From positions 1-34,653 of the IMG/VR virus record IMGVR_UViG_3300038701_001883: a stretch of 34,653 nt of DNA, one strand, 5' to 3'. Positions 10,885 to 17,737 of the stretch are shown here, one piece after another; positions within the stretch are counted from its first letter, which is position 1, and every line of letters begins with the position of its first letter. Both the position numbers and the translations under genes were made by a program. This stretch comes from a virus. The notes beneath the pieces were generated by a model. The model searched no databases, was not told the origin of the DNA, and saw nothing but the letters and a program-made list of their open reading frames with translations.

Positions 10885-11976
10885 ATGAAAAAATATATAT
10901 CGCTATTTATACAGTACGCTAAAATATTACTTAATTTTGTTATAAAATACGATGACGAAATTATACAAGCGTATAAAGAGATCAAAAAAGACGGGAAAAT
11001 AACTTTTTCCGATTTCTTATTTTTATATGATCTTTACAAAAACTCCGGTTTCTTGATCGAGGAAGAAAACCCGGAGGAAGTATTTAACGCAGGGGCTTTA
11101 GATCCTATGCCAGCAAATAAATACAAAAAACTATTTACAAACCAACAAAAAGGGTCTACTTGTGTACCGAATGCAGTAAGAAGAGTTACAACATATAATA
11201 CAGGTATCGTAGTATCGGAAACAGATTTTTTCCTATTTATAGATCATTTATATAAGATCGGAAAACTTGTAAAAGGTAAGGGTATGACTTTCAGAGGGTG
11301 CCTAGACGAGTGGATACCATTTATAGCAAAAAATAACGGAAGAGTAATAAAATATACCAGGGCAAAAATTGGAGGATCTACCTTTAAAAATTTAGATCGT
11401 TTAGGATATGCTAGACTTATTGGGGGATATATCACAAGTAAATATTTACTAGACTTTAAAAAAGACGACGTAATTAACGATAAATATACCTGGACCGAAG
11501 TAAAAAGATACGGACACGCATTTACTGAAATAGATACAGAAGGAGCGAAAGTACACGGAGGGAATATAGTAGAAAATTATAACGAAAGACTAGGAGACGC
11601 TAATATTTATACAAACGATAAGATCCTAGAGTTTATCGCAAACGGTTACTTTTTTGCATACGGATACTTTATAAATTTAGACGAAGACGTAACTATAGAC
11701 GGAGAACCTATTAAGAATAAAGCGGATTATAAAGCAAAAGAAGCAAAAATTTTAGACGAAAAACAAAAAGATTTAGACGAAATTTTAGACAAAATAGATC
11801 TATTAGGAGCTAAAAAAATGGTAGAGTTTGGTACTTGGAGTGGATCAAACCCAAGACATACAGGTACGAGACAAGAGATAGCGACAATGGATTATAATTT
11901 AGCAGTCTTTATTTTTAAATCACTTGGTAGAGAAGATTTAGTAACTATGTTAGAAAATGGGAATAGAAATACTTAA
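10885..11976 (+). CDS. Papain-like cysteine peptidase, putative lysis or entry enzyme
   Basis: 363 residues, no UGA. TNQQKGSTCVPNAV gives an oxyanion Gln (87/88) and nucleophile C93 in the Q-x-G-x-C context of papain-fold peptidases. RYGHAFTEID supplies H211, and IVENYNERLG (N231 or N233) fits the third residue. The N-terminal 70 residues are helical with a hydrophobic start (ISLFIQYAKILLNFVI) but no clear signal cleavage site. The C-terminal part (240-363) is helical and charged. It could cut peptidoglycan peptides or a host surface protein. Its place in the lysis block is the only guide to substrate. Confidence 0.65.
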   Translation: MKKYISLFIQYAKILLNFVIKYDDEIIQAYKEIKKDGKITFSDFLFLYDLYKNSGFLIEEENPEEVFNAGALDPMPANKYKKLFTNQQKGSTCVPNAVRRVTTYNTGIVVSETDFFLFIDHLYKIGKLVKGKGMTFRGCLDEWIPFIAKNNGRVIKYTRAKIGGSTFKNLDRLGYARLIGGYITSKYLLDFKKDDVINDKYTWTEVKRYGHAFTEIDTEGAKVHGGNIVENYNERLGDANIYTNDKILEFIANGYFFAYGYFINLDEDVTIDGEPIKNKADYKAKEAKILDEKQKDLDEILDKIDLLGAKKMVEFGTWSGSNPRHTGTRQEIATMDYNLAVFIFKSLGREDLVTMLENGNRNT

Positions 11977-12082
11977 ACCTACAAAATCTAAAAGAAAGGT
12001 TCGTAAAACATATTGGGAGAAAGTTAAAGAGAGGCAAGAAGAAAAAAAGCTTGCAAAAGCACCTAGAAAGCGTAGTATATAA
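11957..12082 (+). CDS. Small basic protein
   Basis: 41 residues, very rich in Lys and Arg (KPTKSKRKVRKTYWEKVKER). The ATG lies 20 bases inside the end of the cysteine peptidase gene in another frame, consistent with coupling. No family is recognised; such short basic peptides can bind nucleic acid or membranes. Confidence is limited by length. Confidence 0.45.
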   Translation: MGIEILKPTKSKRKVRKTYWEKVKERQEEKKLAKAPRKRSI

Positions 12083-12182
12083 TTACTTTAACGTTACAAA
12101 ACTTAAAGGAGGTGGTTTTATCTCTTTTAGCCTTAAAGAGCTAATCGTACAAAAAGTATGGAACTTACCCGACAACATTTAG
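12051..12182 (+). CDS. Possible small ORF without ATG
   Basis: A frame open from 11967 to TAG 12180-12182 encodes VVYNYFNVTKLKGGGFISFS and a plausible end KELIVQKVWNLPDNI. It has no ATG; TTG at 12051 would give 43 residues. Its composition looks protein-like, unlike most shadow frames. It could be a TTG-start gene or the +1-frame extension of the 41-residue protein (an A7 run lies at 12042-12048). It ends exactly where the terminator stem begins. Confidence 0.3.
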   Translation: MQKHLESVVYNYFNVTKLKGGGFISFSLKELIVQKVWNLPDNI

Positions 12183-12212
12183 AAGGCTACAAACGTAGTC
12201 TTCTTTTTTTTC
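12181..12212 (+). terminator. Intrinsic terminator of the lysis block
   Basis: AGAAGGCTA pairs with TAGTCTTCT (one G-U pair) around the loop CAAACG and is followed by at least eight T. It closes the transcription unit holding holin, PLA2-like protein and cysteine peptidase. Confidence 0.85.
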
Positions 12213-12240
12213 AAAAAATTTAAAACTTAATTTTTATATT

Positions 12241-13080
12241 ATGGACTTTTTCGGAAAAGATTTTAAAAAGACGCTGGCACTACCTTTTTACCTAGCGGTT
12301 ACATCTAGGACAATAGAGGGGTTTTCAGACGTGGACCAATACGGGGAAAATCCCGACATAGATACAGGGGGACCAGAGGATATATGGGAACAATGAGGAG
12401 TTTATACATTTTCGGCAGACGGTGTAGCGGATATAGATACTCTTTCTAGTGATGACGCAGGAGATACGGCTATTTATGTAATGATAAATGGATTATTAGC
12501 AGACGGTACAGCTATGGAAGGATACGCAGTATTAGACGGACAAAACAAAGTACTTATTTATCAAAGCCCGGATTTATCGGGAGATCCTATTAAATTTTGG
12601 AGAGTAAATAGTATGCAAAACGTATCCGGAGAAATACCAAGTACAGTACCTAAAAGTATGGGAGGGGAAGTATATTGTTATGTAGATACTCCTATAACTG
12701 GAGGAGTACCGGACGACGATACAAAAGTAAGAGCCCATATTATAAACGGGAATAATCAAACCCAAATGGCTATATTTACTGTACCTAGAGGTAAAACGGG
12801 TTATTTGATCCAGGGGGACGCTAGTATGAGTAGACCGCAAACAAACGGTACGGCGATCGTACAATATTTTAGTAGACGTTTTGGAGGAGTTTTTAAAATT
12901 AAAAAAACAATAGGTCTAGTAAACCAAGGTACAAGTTACTTTAAGGACGTAAGAACTATGCCGGATATTATCCCACCATTAACAGACGTTAAAATAGAAT
13001 GTAGGGAAGTATCGGCAAATAATATTTGAGTTTCCGCAAGTTTTCAAATATTATTGATAGAAGATAGTAGATTTTCATAG
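12241..13080 (+). CDS. Putative virion protein, conserved phage family
   Basis: 279 residues with UGA-Gly at 12394 and 13027. The sequence IWEQ[G]GVYTFSADG, then LSSDDAGDTA, a Gly-rich beta core (YAVLDGQNKVLIYQ), FTVPRGKTGYLI and RTMPDIIPPLTDVKIEC follow a pattern I know from uncharacterised structural proteins of marine and other phages. Its UGA at 12394 is one of the best pieces of evidence for glycine. The gene stands alone between two terminators, so it may be separately expressed. Attachment or decoration are possible roles; function is unknown. Confidence 0.6.
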
Positions 13081-13107
13081 TAAAAAATAAAATGATATTT
13101 TAGCATT

Positions 13108-13142
13108 AAATACCCTTTTTTCGGGGTATTTTTTGTTTTTTC
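13108..13142 (+). terminator. Intrinsic terminator after the virion protein
   Basis: AAATACCC (13108-13115) pairs with GGGTATTT (13124-13131) around a TTTTTTCG loop, followed by TTTTTGTTTTTT. It separates the structural genes from the lysozyme unit. Confidence 0.88.
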
Positions 13143-13163
13143 TAAAAAAAAGTGGTTATATTT

Positions 13164-13193
13164 TTGACAAAAGTTTAAAGGGTATGATACAAT
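13164..13193 (+). promoter_or_regulatory. Promoter P1 of the lysozyme unit
   Basis: TTGACA (13164-13169) and TACAAT (13188-13193) are 18 bases apart; an A-rich stretch lies just upstream. It follows a terminator and precedes a 28-residue peptide gene and the lysozyme gene. A near-perfect 22-base palindrome begins four bases after the -10 box, in the region where transcription should start. Confidence 0.65.
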
Positions 13194-13196
13194 TTA

Positions 13197-13218
13197 TTTG
13201 TACCTTGCAAGATACAAA
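13197..13218. promoter_or_regulatory. Operator-like palindrome at the P1 start site
   Basis: TTTGTACCTTG and CAAGATACAAA are complementary in 10 of 11 positions. The dyad covers the expected transcription start of P1, a usual position for a repressor site; it could also fold as a leader hairpin. The right half resembles ACTTCTTAAATACAAA in the leaders of promoters P2 and P3. The XRE-like protein encoded at 16637 is one candidate binder. Confidence 0.5.
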
Positions 13219-13241
13219 CATTTAAAACGTAATTTAGCTAC

Positions 13242-13328
13242 GTGAAAAAAAAGAAAATAATAAAAAAGACCAGGGCAAAATTAATAGATCTTAATAAAGA
13301 AATACTAATTAACTGGCAAGAAAGGTAA
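13242..13328 (+). CDS. Small basic leader peptide, GTG start
   Basis: 28 residues, mostly Lys and Ile (KKKKIIKKTRAKLIDLNKE), GTG start at 13242, TAA stop. The start follows ATTTAGCTAC, close to the AACTTTTAGCTACA before the ATG at 22444, so it sits in a recognisable leader. It is the first frame after P1. It could be a real peptide or a leader that couples translation to the lysozyme gene. Confidence 0.4.
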   Translation: MKKKKIIKKTRAKLIDLNKEILINWQER

Positions 13329-13332
13329 CTAA

Positions 13333-13353
13333 TGTTACAAAACTGTTACAAAA
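13333..13353. repeat. Tandem TGTTACAAAA repeat
   Basis: TGTTACAAAA occurs at 13333-13342 and 13344-13353, an 11-base spacing equal to about one helical turn. GTAAC just upstream also forms an inverted repeat with GTTAC. It lies about 30 bases before the lysozyme ATG, so a regulatory site or leader structure is possible. Confidence 0.35.
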
Positions 13354-13385
13354 ATAACATACTTTAAAAAATAAAAATAAACACT

Positions 13386-14291
13386 ATGAGAACTTTAAAT
13401 ATAACTACAGGTATAAATATACTAAAAAACAATAAAAAGAGAATTGGGGCGATTTCTATAGCTATTATGATCGGTATTTTATCTATGAACTATACAAACA
13501 ATATCGAAATAGAAAAAGCAAAAGCACAAATGTTACTAGACGAGGCAGAAAATACATTAATAGAAAATAAAGAAATAATCTATTTTAACCAAGAAGCCGT
13601 AGAAAGTAACCAAAAAATAGAAGATCTTAGCTTAGAACTAAAATTTTTACATAGTGAATTATCGGAAACTACTACATATAACGAATGCGTAGAAGCCCAA
13701 TTAGATAGACTGGCTACAGGTATGGAAGTAGATTTAGAATATTGCGAAACTAAACAAGAAAGTTTTACAGAGGAAGTAAGCGAGGAACCTAAAAAAGAAA
13801 CCAATAGGGACATAGACGCCCCTATTAAAAACCATATCGCCGAACCTAGCAAAATGGTAGGAGACGAATACGTAATAGAAAAAACAATGGAGTTTTTAAG
13901 ACACCACGAAGGCGTTAGATATACGGCGTATTGGGACGTAAAACAATATAGTATTTGTTATGGTACGAGATCCGTAAAAGGAGCTACAGCAAATAAAGAA
14001 GAGTGCGAAAAAATATTAAGGGAAAGAGTGCAAAGCGAACTTTTAAGAATAAATAGACTTGGGGACAATTTACCAGCAAATAAGAAAGTAGCTTTAATAT
14101 CATTTTTCTACAACGTAGGTTATAAAATCGAGATCTTAAATTATGCAAGAAAAGGCGACGACGCCAGCGTAGTTTATCTTATGAGTTTATACAATAAAGC
14201 CGGCGGGAAATATTTACCAGGACTACAAAAAAGAAGAAACGCAGAAATAGCAGTATATAAAAACGAAAATGCTTTGACTTTTGCGAAATAA
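13386..14291 (+). CDS. Membrane-anchored GH24 lysozyme (endolysin)
   Basis: 301 residues, no UGA. Residues 19-37 form one hydrophobic segment after a basic N terminus. Residues 40-110 are coiled coil, and 120-160 are an acidic linker. The GH24 domain follows: HHEGVRYTAYWD gives E175 and D184 at the usual nine-residue spacing, then QYSICYGTRS where the family normally has a catalytic Thr. The Thr position is Ser189 with one residue fewer in the turn, while T194 lies downstream. The end GLQKRRNAEIAVY is the classic GLxxRRxxE. The anchor suggests a signal-arrest-release or wall-tethered enzyme that cuts peptidoglycan. Confidence 0.85.
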   Translation: MRTLNITTGINILKNNKKRIGAISIAIMIGILSMNYTNNIEIEKAKAQMLLDEAENTLIENKEIIYFNQEAVESNQKIEDLSLELKFLHSELSETTTYNECVEAQLDRLATGMEVDLEYCETKQESFTEEVSEEPKKETNRDIDAPIKNHIAEPSKMVGDEYVIEKTMEFLRHHEGVRYTAYWDVKQYSICYGTRSVKGATANKEECEKILRERVQSELLRINRLGDNLPANKKVALISFFYNVGYKIEILNYARKGDDASVVYLMSLYNKAGGKYLPGLQKRRNAEIAVYKNENALTFAK

Positions 14292-14299
14292 TCTTATAA

Positions 14300-14379
14300 T
14301 AGTTTACGTCCTTTCGGGGACGTAGCTAAAAGTTTTTGTTTGTATTTCTCATACACAAAAATCAACTAGGGAAACCTAG
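14300..14379 (+). ncRNA. Three RNA hairpins after the lysozyme gene
   Basis: Hairpin 1 (14300-14328): ACGTCC/GGACGT plus a lower stem. Hairpin 2 (14333-14361): TTTTTGT/ACAAAAA and GTAT/ATAC with a two-base bulge. Hairpin 3 (14366-14379): CTAGG/CCTAG closed by a GAAA tetraloop. They are packed end to end, lack a convincing frame, and lead directly into a terminator. This may be a lysozyme 3' UTR or a small RNA processed from it. I know no family that matches. Confidence 0.5.
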
Positions 14380-14383
14380 GAAG

Positions 14384-14408
14384 AAAGCCGGTTTATCCGG
14401 TTTTTTTT
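14384..14408 (+). terminator. Intrinsic terminator of the lysozyme unit
   Basis: AAAGCCGG and CCGGTTTT pair (one G-U) around TTTAT, with a run of eight T at 14401-14408. It ends the P1 transcription unit just before promoter P2. Confidence 0.85.
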
Positions 14409-14461
14409 ACGTCTACGTTTTCCCGATACCAGTAAAACGATAAAAAAAGTAATAAAAAAAC

Positions 14462-14489
14462 TGGACAAAAGAAATAAAATAAATAGAAT
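14462..14489 (+). promoter_or_regulatory. Promoter P2 of the early region
   Basis: TGGACA (14462-14467) and TAGAAT (14484-14489), spacer 16, follow an A-rich stretch resembling an UP element. The block AAAGTAATAAAAAAACTGGACA is almost identical at P3 (21273). P2 follows a terminator and precedes the recombination and early genes, so it is likely an early promoter read by the host sigma70 RNA polymerase. Confidence 0.75.
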
Positions 14490-14507
14490 AGGATACGTAA
14501 ATAAGAA

Positions 14508-14563
14508 ACGGCAAAAAATAATATACAAATACCGGGACTTCTTAAATACAAACAACTTTTAGC
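14508..14563 (+). repeat. Conserved leader of P2 (copy 1)
   Basis: Three blocks recur in order after P3: ACGGCAAA (14508 and 21318), ACTTCTTAAATACAAA (14537 and 21335) and AACTTTTAGC (14554 and 21356). The sequence between them differs, so the blocks appear selected. They lie in the 5' leader of the transcript. A repressor site, a processing site or a translation signal could explain them. Confidence 0.6.
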
Positions 14564-14581
14564 TTTTTATTTATAACTACA

Positions 14582-14845
14582 ATGGCAAATACTAATATGG
14601 ATAACTATATAGACTCTTTAGAGAATGGAGATACTATAGAATATGAAGGAGAAAAACTTATTTTTGATAAAATCGAGGATAACTTGATTGTATGTAAGGA
14701 AAATGATTTTTTTGAAGTTACTTATATTTTTATACAGGACTTTCACGACGAACTAGAATTTTGAGAAAATCATATTTTCGGTCAATATGTACACGATACA
14801 AAAATAGACAACGAAGTAGATTTAGCTATTAATCAAAATAAATAA
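14582..14845 (+). CDS. Small acidic protein, first gene of the P2 early unit
   Basis: 87 residues, UGA-Gly at 14762. Strongly acidic (Asp/Glu-rich) with beta-type segments such as DTIEYEGEKLIFDKIEDN and FFEVTYIFIQDF. It is the first gene after an early promoter, where phages often keep small host-takeover or anti-defence proteins; the acidity would allow DNA mimicry, but nothing proves that. No family recognised. Confidence 0.7.
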
Positions 14846-14846
14846 T

Positions 14847-15038
14847 ATGTCAGCTCTTATATTATCCGCCCTGGTATCCGGGGCAGTTACTTTAGCAATT
14901 AGGGAAATAAATAAAAACAATACTTTAGCTTTTAATATAAATATGTATGTCTACAGAGTTAGTAAAAATACTTACAGACGAGGAGAAAATAGAGTTTACA
15001 GAGTCTTTAGAAAAATACGTAGAAGACTCTTTATATAG
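14847..15038 (+). CDS. Small membrane protein (uncertain)
   Basis: 63 residues starting one base after the previous stop. MSALILSALVSGAVTLAIRE is a plausible membrane segment. The second half overlaps the Rad52-like gene by 92 bases and is Arg/Tyr-rich, which looks like the shadow of that gene. The gene may be real only in its first half, or not at all. Confidence 0.4.
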   Translation: MSALILSALVSGAVTLAIREINKNNTLAFNINMYVYRVSKNTYRRGENRVYRVFRKIRRRLFI

Positions 15039-15600
15039 TGTACAACACGATAAATACTTTAAATTTCCGCAAGAAAATAAAGTAGCCTTTCTACAGGTTA
15101 CTCGTAAAGCTTGGCAGAAAACAAGAGAGTTAGGGAGTATAAAAAATAAAGATACGGGACAATGGGAAAAACAAACAATACAATATATACCAGTTAGAAA
15201 GATCGAGAGACTATTAAATTTTCTATTTAATTTCGCTTGGGAAAGTGAAGTAATAAAAGAGGATTTCGTAGTAGTGGAGACTAAAACCAATAAAGGTAAA
15301 GAAACTAAAATGTACGACGCGTTTGTAATTATGAAATTTTCAGCCAACTTTTTAGGAAGAGATATAAAAAGGACTGTTTGCGGGAGTTTCAAAATGTACG
15401 AAAATAACGCAGTTAGTAGGTTTGCAGTAATACAGGCTTGTATAAGCCAGGCTAAAAGAAATTTTGCCAAAGAATTTGGTATAGGTGCAGATCTAAACGA
15501 CGAGGACCTTACCGCAGAAAAGAGGTTTGCTACTAAGCAGGATAAAGAACCTACAGATAGTGCAGACCTAGAAAGTAATTTAAACAATAATTTTAAATAA
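14947..15600 (+). CDS. Rad52/Sak-like single-strand annealing protein
   Basis: 217 residues, no UGA. The middle (YIPVRKIERLLNFLFNFAWE) followed by a beta segment and ISQAKRNFAKEFGIGADL resembles the Rad52-type annealing proteins of phages, in which a helix plus a W-x-x-x-V strand precede a late helix with A-x-x-R/K-x-x-A and a G-x-G. The C-terminal 30 residues are a disordered acidic tail that could bind SSB or the exonuclease. The next gene is a PD-(D/E)XK exonuclease, the classic partner. Together they would recombine phage DNA ends. Confidence 0.72.
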   Translation: MSTELVKILTDEEKIEFTESLEKYVEDSLYSVQHDKYFKFPQENKVAFLQVTRKAWQKTRELGSIKNKDTGQWEKQTIQYIPVRKIERLLNFLFNFAWESEVIKEDFVVVETKTNKGKETKMYDAFVIMKFSANFLGRDIKRTVCGSFKMYENNAVSRFAVIQACISQAKRNFAKEFGIGADLNDEDLTAEKRFATKQDKEPTDSADLESNLNNNFK

Positions 15601-15601
15601 A

Positions 15602-16618
15602 ATGATACATTTAAAAGACGTTAAGGATTTCCCTTTACTTATAAAAACAAACCAAGAACTACAAACGGATAGCTACGTAATAAAAAATAGAGGATTTATT
15701 ACAGCCTCTAAGTTAAAAGATTATATCAAAAGTCCGGAGTATTTCTTTAGAAAATACATACTAGAGCAAAAAGTAGACGGAGAGGAAAAAGCTTGTTTTA
15801 AATTCGGTACAGCAGTAGACGACTATATAAGTTATGGAGAGGAAGCCTTTAAGAAAAAATATTTTTTAGACGAAGGATTACTAAAAGGAGATCTCGAAAA
15901 ATTAGCAATTAGTAAAGGGATCCCGCTAGAAGCAAAAGAAACCGTAGCAAGTTTAAAAGAGAAAATTTACGGGGATATTTCTAGTAAAATTAGACTTACA
16001 GAAGGAGAAGCAAAAAAAATAAACAAAGTTATAGCAGAGTTTAAAAGACAAAAACTTTTTGAATACGACGGAGACTATGAAGTACAAAAAGAATTTACAG
16101 CAAAATATAAAAGCTTAGATCTAAAAGGAACTTTAGATAGATATAAGGAAAGTAAAGTAGTAGATAATCTAATAAAAATTTGGATCAGAGATACTAAAAC
16201 TTGTGCCGACATTATCAAATTTAAGTTTCAAGCTATAAACGAGTTAGGTTACGATCTTAGTATGAGTTTTTACAACTTATTAGCTATGGTACAACTTAAA
16301 AGAGAACACGGGAAAGACGTAAAAATAGACGCTACTATAACTTTGGACGCGTGCCAAACTACGGGACAATTTCCTAGCTGGTTTGTAAAAATACCACCGG
16401 AATTAATCGACGGAAAACTAAACACAAACGAAGAAAAAGGAGAGCTAGGAGAAATTATAAAAGCCCTGGACTCACTAGACGCACACCTAACAGTATGGGA
16501 AAAAAAGAAAGATCCGAATATTTGGCTAATAGAGCAACCTTTAGAAATTACTAAAGACCTGGACCTATATAGCAAAATGGATACTACAATACAAAAAACT
16601 TGGGACTGGCTAGACTAA
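15602..16618 (+). CDS. PD-(D/E)XK exonuclease (RecB/Cas4-like)
   Basis: 338 residues. ITASKLKDYIKSPEYFFRKY and FKFGTAVDDYI are the N-terminal motifs of RecB-type nucleases. KGTLDRYKES followed by IKIWIRDTKTCADI supplies the Asp and the D-x-K-T catalytic motif, and LGYDLSMSFYNLLA is the Q-x-x-x-Y-like helix (Ser replaces Gln). The gene starts one base after the Rad52-like gene, so the pair forms an exonuclease/annealase recombination module like lambda Red. It would resect double-stranded ends to provide 3' single strands. Confidence 0.8.
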   Translation: MIHLKDVKDFPLLIKTNQELQTDSYVIKNRGFITASKLKDYIKSPEYFFRKYILEQKVDGEEKACFKFGTAVDDYISYGEEAFKKKYFLDEGLLKGDLEKLAISKGIPLEAKETVASLKEKIYGDISSKIRLTEGEAKKINKVIAEFKRQKLFEYDGDYEVQKEFTAKYKSLDLKGTLDRYKESKVVDNLIKIWIRDTKTCADIIKFKFQAINELGYDLSMSFYNLLAMVQLKREHGKDVKIDATITLDACQTTGQFPSWFVKIPPELIDGKLNTNEEKGELGEIIKALDSLDAHLTVWEKKKDPNIWLIEQPLEITKDLDLYSKMDTTIQKTWDWLD

Positions 16619-16636
16619 TTATTAATAACTTTACAA

Positions 16637-16876
16637 ATGGTAAAAATTGACTTAAACGACAAAACTCTAACGCAGTTTCTAAAATTACACGGTTTCGGGT
16701 GGGATATTTTAGAGGAAAATAAAGTAGTAAGTAATAGAACTTATTACCGTATGATAAAAGGGGAACACACCCCTAGAAAATCTACGATCAAAAAAATAAC
16801 TACATTTTTAAAGATCGACGAAAAAACATTTTTAAAGCTTTTAGAAAACGAAATAGAAGCTAGAAAAAACAAATAA
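16637..16876 (+). CDS. XRE-type helix-turn-helix regulator
   Basis: 79 residues. Residues 10-65 (LTQFLKLHGFGW, NRTYYRMIKGEHTPRKSTIK, ITTFLKIDEKTF) follow the five-helix Cro/CI pattern, with the recognition helix near NRTYYRMIKGE. It is small and has no dimerisation domain, so it resembles Cro more than CI. With no integrase in the genome it probably regulates early promoters; the palindrome at 13197 and the leader blocks at P2 and P3 are candidate targets. Confidence 0.7.
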   Translation: MVKIDLNDKTLTQFLKLHGFGWDILEENKVVSNRTYYRMIKGEHTPRKSTIKKITTFLKIDEKTFLKLLENEIEARKNK

Positions 16877-16901
16877 ATATTTTAACATTAATTTTTTTAT
16901 T

Positions 16902-17624
16902 ATGGTAGATACAATAGCAATAGCTCTAGGAGCTGGTTACTTATTTTTAGCTATATTACTTATTATTTCGGCGGTAAGATATGAAAACCTAAAGGAAGAT
17001 AATACAAAACTAGAAGAATTTAGAGGAGAACTATTAGCGATACACGCTTACGTATTTTGATCTAGGGACTATAAGCCAGGTAAAATACTAGCTAAATTAA
17101 AAAGAAGAGACGACGACGTACAAAGAATGGTAAGACAGGTAGAAAATGCTACGTACAATATCGAGGATCTTACAGACGAAGAAAGACAAAAACTTACTTG
17201 GAGCCAAACTATTAGAGATATAGCTAGCCAAAAAAAGAGCCACGATAGAGTAGAACACCTAGAAGAAAATCACAAAGCAGAGACTTTAGATATGAAGGAA
17301 ACTATAGACTTTATCAAAACAGAAGCTAGAAAAGATAAAAAAATAGATCGTTTATTAAGACAAGGTAAAGCGTTATATAGTTTAGTTATTTTAAAAATGC
17401 AGGAAGGGGCAGGAATACAAAAGGATTTTGATAGTTATATAGAAGGAGTAAAAGAAACTTTAGAGGGGAAAGATAAAATTATAAATGCAAATTCTGTAAA
17501 GATCAAAACTTTAGAAAATAGAGTACACTCGAAAGACCAACAAATACACGATATTAGAAAAAAACATAATATCCCAGTACCAAAGAAAAGAAAAAAAACT
17601 AGACAAAGCACTAAAAAGAAATAG
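16902..17624 (+). CDS. Membrane-anchored coiled-coil protein with basic tail
   Basis: 240 residues, UGA-Gly at 17058. Residues 4-25 (TIAIALGAGYLFLAILLIIS) are a single membrane segment. Residues 28-45 and 75-215 are charged coiled coil. The last 25 residues are strongly basic (PVPKKRKKTRQSTKKK), suited to nucleic acid. The combination recalls proteins that tether phage DNA replication to the membrane, such as phi29 p16.7, but no homology is claimed. It directly precedes the leader of the replication initiator. Confidence 0.7.
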
Positions 17625-17642
17625 ACTAAATCTACAAAAAAA

Positions 17643-17726
17643 ATTTGCTGGGGAGCGATTTTTCTATATACTATTGGCACAAATAGTAGGTAAAAGCTCC
17701 CCAGCAGATCACCTACTATTTTTTTT
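17643..17726 (+). promoter_or_regulatory. Pseudoknot or attenuator with terminator before the replication initiator
   Basis: Segment A (17643-17656, core GCTGGGGAGC) pairs over 14 positions with A' (17696-17709, core GCTCCCCAGC). B TACTATT (17669-17675) pairs with B' AATAGTA (17682-17688) inside that stem. But B' extended (17682-17691, AATAGTAGGT) also pairs perfectly with C ACCTACTATT (17711-17720), which leads into a run of T to 17726. So B' can form the inner hairpin or a terminator. A-A' and B'-C together would be an H-type pseudoknot. The initiator ATG follows at 17738. Confidence 0.75.
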
Positions 17727-17737
17727 ATCCAAAATTT

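Noticed and set aside
12110-12119. AGGAGGTGG as a Shine-Dalgarno site
   Set aside because: No ATG, GTG or TTG with a frame of any length follows at the right distance; it is inside another open frame.
14300-14379. Self-cleaving ribozyme (hammerhead type)
   Set aside because: A GAAA loop is present but the CTGATGA core is missing here and in the 22114-22410 cluster.
14925-15587. 220-codon open frame on the minus strand
   Set aside because: Exact antisense of the Rad52-like gene; Ser/Leu-rich shadow without a leader.
16637-16876. CI-like repressor indicating a temperate phage
   Set aside because: The protein is Cro-sized without a dimerisation domain, and no integrase, excisionase or divergent promoter pair is present.
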